Origin: Betaproteobacteria bacterium
Lineage (GTDB): Bacteria > Pseudomonadota > Gammaproteobacteria > Burkholderiales > Casimicrobiaceae
Direction of reading: 5' to 3'
DNA: 50,112 nucleotides
NCBI GenBank assembly: GCA_016192065.1
Contig: JACPUX010000007.1
Location: 1-50,112, forward strand
How positions within the stretch are numbered: the first letter of the stretch is position 1; every line of letters starts with the position of its first letter. The translations under genes and the position numbers were made by a program. Of the stretch, positions 41,302 through 48,564 are shown piece by piece. Below the pieces are notes generated by a model. The model saw only the letters and a list, made by a program, of their open reading frames with translations, made no database searches and was not told where the DNA came from.

Positions 41302-42912
41302 TCATTTGCTTTCGCCCGACTGGGCTAGGATTCGAAACAGCGCTCCCGGGCCGTTGCGGTCCACCAGCTCCAGCGACGCGGTGTTGGCTTCGGCGAGCTG
41401 GCGGGCGACGTACAAGCCCAACCCGGTACCGCCGGGACGGGTGGTGAAGAACGGCTCGAAGAGCTGGCCGCGATTGGCCGCCGGCACGCCCTCACCATCG
41501 TCCTGAACCTCCAATATTACATGACCGGCGCTGTAGCCGGGCCGCGCCGCCACGCGAATGCTGCCTTCGCGTTGTCGGCCGTGCTGCCAGGCGTTGCGCA
41601 GGAGGTTCCAAAGAATCTGGTTGAGATGTCCGCGATCGAAGCGGATGCGCGGCCCGCCCAGCACTGAGACCAGCACCCCACCTGGCGTGATGCCCTCGAC
41701 CTGAGTGAGCTCCTCGATCAGGGCGCTGAGAAAGGGTTCGAGGTCGAAACTTTCGGTCTGAATGCGGTCGCGCCGATTGAGTTCCAGCACATCGCTGACG
41801 ATACGGTTGATGCGTGTGGCGTTGGTGTGGATGATGCCCAGCAGCCGACTTTCGGTTTCCGGCAATCCGGGGTTCTCTTGCAGCAGTTCGGTCGCGTGGT
41901 TGATGGCCGACAGCGGATTGCGCACCTCATGCGCGATGTTGGCGGTAAGCCGCCCCAGCGCCGCCAGTTTCAGTTGCTGCGCTTGTGCCTGGGCCCGGCC
42001 CAGGTCTTCGAGGAACACGATGGCGCCGGCGGCGCGGTCCGCGCCAACGGGCATGAGGCGCACCCGCAGAAGCCTTTGCGTGCCTTGTACCGCGAGCGGT
42101 TTCTCCTCTTTCCAGCCGTATTGCCGCCAATCCGCCCAGTAGCTCGCCAGGGCGGGGGAAAAACGACTCAGCGGCACGCCGTCGCGGGTCTTGCCATAAA
42201 TACCTAGCAGCCGTTCCGCCTGGGCGTTGTGGCCGCGCACCAGCGATTCGCCGTCGACCACCAGGACGCCATCTTGCATGTCCTGGATGATTAGTTGATT
42301 GACTTGTTCGAGGCTTGCCAGGTCGACACCGCGCTTGGCCGCAAGCTGTTCGCTGGCCTGGTTGTATCGCCCGAGCAAGATGCCCAGCACCGAAGTTGCG
42401 AAGAAGCCCAGGCCGATCAAGCCAGTCTGGAAAATCGAGGCCGAATCGCTGCGGGTCTGGAGAATGTGCAGGAAATCGCCGGTCAGAAGCACCACGCTGG
42501 GCACCGCGGCGAAGAGCAGCGCCAGGCGGTCGCGCACCAGCCAGCCGTAGCCGGCGAGCGTGGGGTAGAGCACGATGCCCAGCGAGTGGGAGATGCCACC
42601 CGCACTCTGCGACAGGAGCGCGATCAGCACTGAATCAAGCGCGATGAGGCCGGCCAAGGTACGTGGCGCGATCTCCTGGCGGTCGCGCAGGCGCCAGTAG
42701 ATGCCGATGCCCAGCGCCAGGTAGGCCACCGCGATGGTCGCAAACACGGCGAAATCTTTGACCGGGAACATGCCCAGGTCCGCCGCCGCGGCGATGATCA
42801 GGAACAGCCCACCGCAACCCAGTCGATAGAGATTCAGGAGCGCTAGGATGCGTTGCGCGCGATCCTGAGATTCGCCCGAGAGCGTGGTTTCACGCAGGAC
42901 GATGGTGGTCAT
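41302..42912 (-). CDS. pilS: Sensor histidine kinase PilS
   Basis: A 536-aa inner-membrane kinase that phosphorylates PilR. The N-terminal region (about 20-185) has about six helices, as in PilS, which senses membrane pilin. A PAS-like domain (about 200-305; QDMQDGVLVVD) is followed by the HisKA domain with H328 (ANIAHEVRNPLSAINHATELL) and the ATPase domain: N-box ILWNLLRNAWQHG, DDGEGVP, GGTGLGLYVARQLAE. All catalytic boxes are intact. PP0621 lies upstream; pilR follows after seven bases. Confidence 0.94.
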   Translation of the reverse strand: MTTIVLRETTLSGESQDRAQRILALLNLYRLGCGGLFLIIAAAADLGMFPVKDFAVFATIAVAYLALGIGIYWRLRDRQEIAPRTLAGLIALDSVLIALLSQSAGGISHSLGIVLYPTLAGYGWLVRDRLALLFAAVPSVVLLTGDFLHILQTRSDSASIFQTGLIGLGFFATSVLGILLGRYNQASEQLAAKRGVDLASLEQVNQLIIQDMQDGVLVVDGESLVRGHNAQAERLLGIYGKTRDGVPLSRFSPALASYWADWRQYGWKEEKPLAVQGTQRLLRVRLMPVGADRAAGAIVFLEDLGRAQAQAQQLKLAALGRLTANIAHEVRNPLSAINHATELLQENPGLPETESRLLGIIHTNATRINRIVSDVLELNRRDRIQTESFDLEPFLSALIEELTQVEGITPGGVLVSVLGGPRIRFDRGHLNQILWNLLRNAWQHGRQREGSIRVAARPGYSAGHVILEVQDDGEGVPAANRGQLFEPFFTTRPGGTGLGLYVARQLAEANTASLELVDRNGPGALFRILAQSGESK

Positions 42913-42939
42913 GCCCGAAACCGCGGGTTGCGGAAAACT

Positions 42940-43173
42940 TCAATGGGGGGCGCCGCCGCATCCCGGATCGCGGCAATAGTGCCGGCCCGAGACCAGTTGG
43001 CTTTCGCTGCGCGGCAGGTACACGCCGCAGCGCTCGCAGCGCACCATCTTTTCGTCCACGGGCGGGGCGGCCTCTGGCGTACGCGGTCGGCTGGTTCCCT
43101 GACGCGCGTGATAGAGTCGAACGGCGAATAGCACCAGGAAGATGCCGATGATGAGGAGAAGAAGTTTGCCCAT
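42940..43173 (-). CDS. PP0621-family small membrane-anchored zinc-ribbon-like protein
   Basis: A 77-aa protein. A single helix (MGKLLLLIIGIFLVLFAVRL) is followed by a Pro-rich linker and a two-CxxC-type module (VRCERCGVYLP, HYCRDPGCGG). This is the PP0621 family, typically encoded beside pilS in betaproteobacteria. I chose the ATG at 43173 so that it starts at the helix. Function is unknown; zinc binding is inferred from the four cysteines. Confidence 0.87.
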   Translation of the reverse strand: MGKLLLLIIGIFLVLFAVRLYHARQGTSRPRTPEAAPPVDEKMVRCERCGVYLPRSESQLVSGRHYCRDPGCGGAPH

Positions 43174-43204
43174 GTTTGCGCGCAGTGCCAAGTCTGGCGC
43201 CAGT

Positions 43205-44620
43205 TTACAGCACTTTGCCCGGATTCATGATTCCTTGCGGGTCAAGGGCGCGCTTGATGCGTGCCATGAGTTCCAGTTCCAGAGCGCTCTTGTAGCGGCG
43301 GATTTCCTCGCGCTTGAGCTGCCCTAACCCATGTTCCGCGCTGATGCTGCCGGACAGTGCGGCCACGAGGTCATGCACCAGCCGGTTGGCCTGGGGGGTG
43401 GCGTCGATCAAGGCGGCATTATCGGCCCGCCGGGGCATGGCGAGGTTGTAATGCAAGTTGCCGTCGCCCAGGTGCCCGAAAGCCACCACGCGCACCCCGG
43501 GAAAAGCCGAAGCCACGGCTTCCCCGGCGCGGTCAAGAAATTCCGGCAGGCGTGAAACCGGCAGCGACACATCGTGCTTAATGCTGAAACCCTCGCGCTT
43601 CTGCGCTTCGGAAATCGCTTCGCGCAAGCGCCAGAAGCTTGCCGCCTGCGCCTGCGATTGAGCAATCAAGGCATCAAGGGCGTCGCCAGCGGTCACGCTC
43701 TCGCCCAAAGCAGCTTCGAGCAGCTCGGGCAAACCGCCAGCGGCGAGGCTGTCCTGCACCTCGACCAGTACATACCAGGGGAATCCGGGCAGTGGGTCGC
43801 GGGTCTCGGGAAGGTGCTCCAGCACCAGCTCCACGCATACTCGGGCCACCAGCTCGAAGGCGCTCAAGCGCTCGCCCAGGGCATCGCGCAGGCGCATCAG
43901 CAGGTGCACCGCCGCGCCCGCATCGGCGACCGCCACCCAGGCCGTGGCGCTGGCTTTCGGGCGCGGCTGCAATTGCAGCACGGCGGCGGTGATAATGCCC
44001 AGAGTCCCTTCGGCGCCGATGAACAAATGCTTCAAGTCATAGCCGGTGTTGTCCTTGCGCAGGGCGCGCAGACCGTGCCAGATGCGCCCATCCGGCAGGA
44101 CCACCTCTAGGCCCAGCACCTGCTGTCGGGCATTGCCATAACGTAAGACCGCGGTGCCCCCGGCGTTGGTGGAAAGGTTGCCGCCGATCTGTGCGCTGCC
44201 TTCCGCCGCCAGCGAAAGCGCAAACCGCAGCCCGGCCTCGGCCGCCGCTTCCTGCACGGCAAAAAGGGTCATGCCGGCTTCCACGGTGAGCGTCGCATTG
44301 GCCACATCGATTTCGCGCAAACGATTGAGCCGCGCCAGGCTCAGCACCACCTCGGGGCGCGTGCCCTGCGGCGTGGCGCCACCGCACAAACCGGTATTGC
44401 CGCCCTGGGGAACGATGGCCACTTGAGCCGCGGCGCAGCGGGCCACCACCGCGGCGACTTCTTCGCGTGTCCCTGGGCGCAGCACCGCCAGTGCCCGGCC
44501 GTGATACCGCCCGCGCCAATCCTCGTAATACGATGCGGTGTCGGCCGGATCGACCAACACCTGGCCTTCGCCGACGATGGTGGCGAGGCCGTGCAACAAG
44601 CTGTGGTCCGCAGTTTCCAT
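43205..44620 (-). CDS. FAD-linked oxidoreductase (GlcD/D-2-hydroxyglutarate dehydrogenase-like)
   Basis: A 471-aa flavoprotein of the FAD-binding-4/FAD-oxidase-C family. The N-terminal FAD domain has AIVPQGGNTGLCGGATPQG and IGGNLSTNAGGTAVLRYGN. The C-terminal domain has FGHLGDGNLHYNLA (catalytic-site His) and ends with SAEHGLGQLKREEI and ALDPQGIMNPGKVL, typical of D-2-hydroxyacid dehydrogenases that pass electrons to a cytochrome or ETF-like acceptor. The exact substrate (D-lactate, glycolate or D-2-hydroxyglutarate) cannot be settled. The start codon lies 38 bp from phaM on the other strand. PP0621 begins 31 bp after its stop, so these may share a transcript. Confidence 0.9.
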   Translation of the reverse strand: METADHSLLHGLATIVGEGQVLVDPADTASYYEDWRGRYHGRALAVLRPGTREEVAAVVARCAAAQVAIVPQGGNTGLCGGATPQGTRPEVVLSLARLNRLREIDVANATLTVEAGMTLFAVQEAAAEAGLRFALSLAAEGSAQIGGNLSTNAGGTAVLRYGNARQQVLGLEVVLPDGRIWHGLRALRKDNTGYDLKHLFIGAEGTLGIITAAVLQLQPRPKASATAWVAVADAGAAVHLLMRLRDALGERLSAFELVARVCVELVLEHLPETRDPLPGFPWYVLVEVQDSLAAGGLPELLEAALGESVTAGDALDALIAQSQAQAASFWRLREAISEAQKREGFSIKHDVSLPVSRLPEFLDRAGEAVASAFPGVRVVAFGHLGDGNLHYNLAMPRRADNAALIDATPQANRLVHDLVAALSGSISAEHGLGQLKREEIRRYKSALELELMARIKRALDPQGIMNPGKVL

Positions 44621-44658
44621 TGAGGCATAATAGCGGAAAACCCCCCGAGGATGCCGCC

Positions 44659-44994
44659 ATGAGCCAGCAGTTCACCCCCGAAGAAGCCTTCGACTTCTTG
44701 CAGAAAATGTGGAACCCGCTGGCCTTCGGCATGGCCAGTGTCGGTGCCCCCGCCGGGCTGCCCGGCATGCCCGGACTTGGTGGTCCGGCGGGCATACTGG
44801 CCACACTCGACCCGGCGGAGATCGAGCGCAAGATCCAAGAGCTTAAAGTGGTCGAGAACTGGCTGGCGATGAACGTCACGCTGCTGCAAACCACCATCAA
44901 GACCCTCGAGTTGCAAAAGGTCTCCCTCGAGGCCCTGCGCGCGGCGCACGCCCCGGCGGCGGCAAGCAAAGCAGGCAAAGCCAAGAAGGCTTGA
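44659..44994 (+). CDS. phaM: PhaM-like polyhydroxyalkanoate granule-associated protein
   Basis: A 111-aa protein resembling PhaM, which activates PHB synthase and tethers granules to the nucleoid in Ralstonia. An N-terminal FDFLQKMW segment and Gly/Pro/Met-rich linker are followed by the family core LDPAEIERKIQELKVVENWL, MNVTLLQTTIKTLELQKVSLEAL, then an Ala/Lys-rich tail (SKAGKAKKA), as expected for DNA binding. ATG at 44659 is supported by GAGGATG just upstream. It is divergent from the FAD oxidoreductase. No pha synthase gene is nearby. Confidence 0.82.
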   Translation: MSQQFTPEEAFDFLQKMWNPLAFGMASVGAPAGLPGMPGLGGPAGILATLDPAEIERKIQELKVVENWLAMNVTLLQTTIKTLELQKVSLEALRAAHAPAAASKAGKAKKA

Positions 44995-45424
44995 GCGAGA
45001 GTTCGGGAAGAATTTTTCGATCTCGCCGCTGGCGTGTTAACATCGCCCGAGCCTCAGGTGTCCCCAAGGCATTCGCCGCAAGGATGAAACGGGAAACCGG
45101 TGCGTCGCGCCCAAAATGTGCGCGCGGCAATTCCGGTGCTGCCCCCGCAACGGTAAGCGAATAAGATCACGGCCTTTTGCCACTGTGCGTGCGCATGGGA
45201 AGGCGCCGCGATCCGAGGATCGATAAGCCTCGTTCGCCAGCCCGGAGACCGGCCTGTAGCCTGGTGTCGGCATTGCGGCGGGCGGTGCGTGAGCGGGTTT
45301 TTCGCTCCTTTAGGCGGTTCGCGTCCCCCTTCCTCAGCCGGCTTGTTCGGCCCATGCACGGGTGCGCGCGTGGGTTCACGGCGCATGGCCGGAAAGACCT
45401 GCGCCAAGGTGGAGGAAGAGACTG
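44995..45424. other. Intergenic region between phaM and btuM
   Basis: This 430-bp gap is mostly untranslated leader. The cobalamin riboswitch occupies about 45055-45265. A small stem (GAGCG/CGCTC, 45291-45307) and the btuM RBS (GGAGG, 45411-45415) lie downstream, where the expression platform should be. A weak promoter may lie before about 45050. Confidence 0.7.
45055..45265 (+). ncRNA. Cobalamin (adenosylcobalamin) riboswitch
   Basis: Diagnostic B12-riboswitch blocks occur in the right order: AGGTGTCCCC; CGGGAAACCGGTG (45090-45102); TCCGGTGCTGCCCCCGCAAC; GCCACTG (B12 box, 45179-45185); GGGAAGGC (45197-45204); and AGCCCGGAGACCGGCC (45239-45254). It precedes btuM on the same strand, so uptake should be repressed when cobalamin is abundant. 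The switching structure was not resolved; a ribosome-binding-site sequestering mode is likely given the distance. Confidence 0.96.
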
Positions 45425-46009
45425 ATGTTCACGATCGAGCGGCGCCAGTTCTGGGCGCTGGGTGCCATCCTGGCTTTGCTGATGGTGGTGACGCGCAGTC
45501 ACCACTTCGCGACCCTGCATTTTCTGCCTGATGCCAGTTGGGCGGTGTTTTTCCTGGCCGGTTTTTTTCTTTCTCGAGTGCGCGTGTTTTTCATCCTCCT
45601 GGCGCTCGCCGCCGGCGCCGACGCGTATGCCATCGGCGTCGGGGGTGTGGCGGACTTTTGTGTCAGCGTGGCCTATCCCTTTCTGATTCCCGCCTATGGC
45701 GCGTTGTGGTTGGGAGGTCGCTGGCTCGCTCAGGCGGGTCGCTTCGAGCCGCGCTTTCTGGCGCAGGCCATGTTCGCCGCGGTGCTTGCCGCCTTCATCT
45801 GCGAACTGATTTCGAGCGGCAGCTTCTATTTTTGGTCAGGGGTCGTCACCGCACCCGGATGGGATGGGTTTGTCGACGCACTGTGGCGCTACTTCCCCCG
45901 TTCGCTGGGCAACTTCGCGCTGTACTTGGGGCTTGCCGCCGTGCTCTGCGGAATCGCCATGCTGCGGCGGGAGCGCGCGTGGATCACCACGGCAATGCGT
46001 CGTCGCTGA
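45425..46009 (+). CDS. btuM: Cobalamin transporter BtuM (solitary ECF S-component type)
   Basis: A 194-aa membrane protein with about six helices, matching BtuM of Thiobacillus denitrificans in length and motif pattern: TRSHHFATLHFLPDASWAVF near the start, GVADFCVSVAYPFLIPAYGALW in the middle, SSGSFYFW and RYFPRSLGNFALY near the end. Cys79 (ADFCV) matches the cysteine shown in BtuM to coordinate cobalt and decyanate cyanocobalamin. No ECF ATPase or T-component is next to it, as in the known solitary BtuM. GGAGG precedes the ATG at 45425. The upstream cobalamin riboswitch supports the substrate. Confidence 0.85.
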   Translation: MFTIERRQFWALGAILALLMVVTRSHHFATLHFLPDASWAVFFLAGFFLSRVRVFFILLALAAGADAYAIGVGGVADFCVSVAYPFLIPAYGALWLGGRWLAQAGRFEPRFLAQAMFAAVLAAFICELISSGSFYFWSGVVTAPGWDGFVDALWRYFPRSLGNFALYLGLAAVLCGIAMLRRERAWITTAMRRR

Positions 46010-46064
46010 GCCTTGGCGAACAAGCCCACGGCCGACCCGATCACTTCACCAGTGCTCAGCCGCG

Positions 46065-46595
46065 ATGGGCACCTTGATTCTGGGCGGCGTGCGTTCGGGC
46101 AAGAGCCGCCTGGCCGAGGCCTGCGCGCGAGCCAGTGGCCTGGCGGTGACCTATATCGCCACCGCCCGGCCACTGGACGAAGAGATGCGACAACGCATCG
46201 CCGCGCATCGCGCGATGCGTCCCGCGTCCTGGCTGACCGTGGAAGAACCCCTGGCGCTCGCCCAAGCTCTGGGCGCCCACGCCCACCCGGGCGCGCTGCT
46301 GCTGGTCGAATGCTTGACCCTGTGGCTCACCAACCTTTTGCTCGCCGGCGAAGCGCGGGCCAGCGCCGAACGTGCCGCCCTGCTCGAAATGTTGTCGCAA
46401 TTGCCGTGCGAGTATGTGCTGGTCGGCAACGAAACCGGGCTGGGTGTGGTGCCCGAGGCGGAACTGGCACGCCGCTATTGTGATATGGCGGGCGAGATGC
46501 ATCAGGCGCTCGCACAGATCTGCGACCGGGTCGTGCTCACCGTGGCCGGCCTGCCCCACTTCCTGAAAGGAGAACCATGGTCCAAGCCTGGCTGA
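46065..46595 (+). CDS. cobU: Adenosylcobinamide kinase / adenosylcobinamide-phosphate guanylyltransferase CobU
   Basis: A 176-aa bifunctional nucleotide-loop enzyme that phosphorylates adenosylcobinamide and guanylylates the product. The P-loop is [12 protein letters not shown] (residues 6-17); [23 protein letters not shown] and [13 protein letters not shown] follow, and [10 protein letters not shown] is the guanylylation-region signature. Full family length. I chose the ATG at 46065 since the P-loop must follow closely; an in-frame ATG at 45864 would overlap btuM. It overlaps cobT by 19 bp, so the two are translationally coupled. Confidence 0.95.
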   Translation: MGTLILGGVRSGKSRLAEACARASGLAVTYIATARPLDEEMRQRIAAHRAMRPASWLTVEEPLALAQALGAHAHPGALLLVECLTLWLTNLLLAGEARASAERAALLEMLSQLPCEYVLVGNETGLGVVPEAELARRYCDMAGEMHQALAQICDRVVLTVAGLPHFLKGEPWSKPG

Positions 46596-47629
46596 ATTCC
46601 CCCCCGCGCCGCATCGATCACCGTGCCGCGGAGGCCGCGCGCCTGCGGCAGGCGCAGCTCACCAAACCGCCCGGCGCGTTGGGAGAGCTGGAACGCATCG
46701 CTATTCGCCTGGCCGGACTGCAAGGGCGCGAACGCCCGCAAGCAGGCAATGCCTGGATCAGCGTTTTCGCTGGTGATCACGGCGTCGCCGCCGAAGGCGT
46801 TTCGGCGTTTCCGCAGGCGGTCACGGCCGAGATGATCAAGAATTTCGCCCGCGGTGGGGCCGCCATCAGCGTGCTGGCGCGGCACCTCGCAGCGAGCATG
46901 GAAATCATCGATTTGGGCACCGCGGGCGGCCTCGATGGTGTGCCTGGGGTTCGCCACGCCGCGCTCGGACGAGGCACCGCAAATCTGGCGCGCGAGCCGG
47001 CGATGAGTGACGAGCAGCTCGCCGGTGCCTTGCTCGAAGGCCGCGCCGCGGCCTTGCGCGCGCTCGGTCGCGGGGCCGAGGTGTTCATCGGCGGCGAGAT
47101 GGGCATCGGCAATACCACTGCCGCCGCCGCGCTGGCCTGCGCCCTGCTCAACGATACGCCAGCGAACCTGGCCGGACCCGGCACTGGCCTCGATGCCGAA
47201 GGAGTCGCCCACAAGCGCGCGGTGGTCGAGCGTGCCCTGAGCCTCCACGCCGACCATCTGCGCGAGCCACGGGAAGCGTTGCGCCGCCTGGGCGGATTCG
47301 AAATCGCCGCGCTGGCCGGAGCCTATGTTGCCTGCGCCCAGGAGGGTCTACCGGTTCTGGTCGATGGGTTCATCGCCACCGCCGCGGCGCTGGCCGCCGA
47401 AAGGCTCTGTCCCGGCGCAGCGGAGTACTTCTTCTTGGCGCATGCCTCCGCCGAACCTGGCCACGCCCGGCTGGTGCAGGCCTTCAAGATGCGACCCTTG
47501 CTGGCGCTGGAACTGCGCCTGGGCGAGGGCAGCGGTGCCGCCGTAGCGCTGCCGCTACTGCGCCTGGCCTGCGCTTTGCACGGTGGCATGGCGACGTTTG
47601 CCGAAGCCGCGGTGTCCGCCAGGCTCTGA
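46577..47629 (+). CDS. cobT: Nicotinate-nucleotide:dimethylbenzimidazole phosphoribosyltransferase CobT
   Basis: A 350-aa enzyme that makes alpha-ribazole phosphate, the lower-ligand precursor of cobalamin. Motifs include [48 protein letters not shown] and [17 protein letters not shown], with Glu317 at the position of the catalytic base of Salmonella CobT. AAGGAG lies just before the ATG, inside the cobU end. It needs a source of dimethylbenzimidazole, made here or taken up; no bluB is in the window. Confidence 0.97.
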   Translation: MVQAWLNSPPRRIDHRAAEAARLRQAQLTKPPGALGELERIAIRLAGLQGRERPQAGNAWISVFAGDHGVAAEGVSAFPQAVTAEMIKNFARGGAAISVLARHLAASMEIIDLGTAGGLDGVPGVRHAALGRGTANLAREPAMSDEQLAGALLEGRAAALRALGRGAEVFIGGEMGIGNTTAAAALACALLNDTPANLAGPGTGLDAEGVAHKRAVVERALSLHADHLREPREALRRLGGFEIAALAGAYVACAQEGLPVLVDGFIATAAALAAERLCPGAAEYFFLAHASAEPGHARLVQAFKMRPLLALELRLGEGSGAAVALPLLRLACALHGGMATFAEAAVSARL

Positions 47630-47715
47630 ACCCAGAAATCCTCGGCGGAGCACTACCCGGTGATGCGAAAGCCAAGCGGCAAAGCGCTGCGCGGAACCCG
47701 GCCGAGGTTTGCAGG

Positions 47716-48327
47716 TTGAGCCTGGAACTCGAACTGCTGCGCCACGGCGACACCGGCGCCAGCGGGTTTCGTGGCCGCGGCGACGATGCCCTCAGCCCCT
47801 TGGGCCTGGCGCAAATGCACGAGGCCGTGCGGCGGGGCGCCGATTGGGAGTTCGTGGTGTGCTCCCCGCTGCGCCGCTGCGCGGTCTTCGCCGAGAACCT
47901 CGCGCGTGCCCGCCGACTGCCTCTTCATGTCGAAGCGCGTCTGGCCGAAATCGACTTCGGCGCCTGGGAGGGCAAGACCAACGAGGCGCTGCTGGAGAGC
48001 GACCGCGAGGCCTTGTTGGCTTTCTGGCAAGATCCCTGGCGCCACCCACCCACCGGCGGCGAATCGCTGCCCGATTTCGCGCGGCGGGTACGCGCCGCCC
48101 TCGCCGATCTCTTGCGCCTCAAGCCCACGGGGCGCGGCCTGGTGGTAACGCACGGCGGCGTGATCCGCCTTTGCCTGGCCCAAGCACGAGGGCTGGCGCG
48201 GTCGCGGCTGACTGAAATCGCGGTTGCCCACGGCAGCCGCTTTGGTCTGCGCGCGGAGCTTGATGCTCGCGGCGCACTGCGTCTCGCGGAAGTGATTCAC
48301 GGGAGCTTCCAGAATCGTCGCGATTAG
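47716..48327 (+). CDS. cobC: Histidine phosphatase, probable alpha-ribazole phosphatase CobC
   Basis: A 203-aa phosphoglycerate-mutase-like phosphatase. LLRHGDTGASGF carries the catalytic RHG; VCSPLRRCAVFAENLA, RLAEIDFGAWEG, and VVTHGGVIRLCLA supply the second Arg, the acid and the second His. Next to cobT it most likely dephosphorylates alpha-ribazole-5'-phosphate. The start is TTG at 47716, preceded by GAGG; no ATG or GTG fits the motif. The 86-bp gap from cobT contains no room for cobS. Confidence 0.85.
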   Translation: MSLELELLRHGDTGASGFRGRGDDALSPLGLAQMHEAVRRGADWEFVVCSPLRRCAVFAENLARARRLPLHVEARLAEIDFGAWEGKTNEALLESDREALLAFWQDPWRHPPTGGESLPDFARRVRAALADLLRLKPTGRGLVVTHGGVIRLCLAQARGLARSRLTEIAVAHGSRFGLRAELDARGALRLAEVIHGSFQNRRD

Positions 48328-48564
48328 CACTACGGCCCCGACGAGAATCCGCTGCGGGCGCACCGGTGCCGCGGTAGGCCGACGCCCGATCTCAGCCTAT
48401 TGCCCACGAGCAAGCGTTACTCAGCCCCTCGAGGGGAAAGGCGCTCGCCAGCGCAGGTGAGGGGGCGCACTGGTCGTTTCACTTTGCCAAAGCGAAGCTC
48501 GGCATTCCGCGAGTGCGCCGAACCCCCACACCGCCGTCCCGCCCGAAACTCCCGCCAAGAGCCC

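Noticed and set aside
39949..42912. Calling the two-component pair NtrBC instead of PilSR
   Set aside because: The kinase has a six-helix membrane domain, which NtrB lacks, and it lies in the PP0621/ampD context typical of pilSR.
47630..47715. A remnant of cobS between cobT and cobC
   Set aside because: The 86 bp contain only an 18-codon frame without CobS-like sequence.
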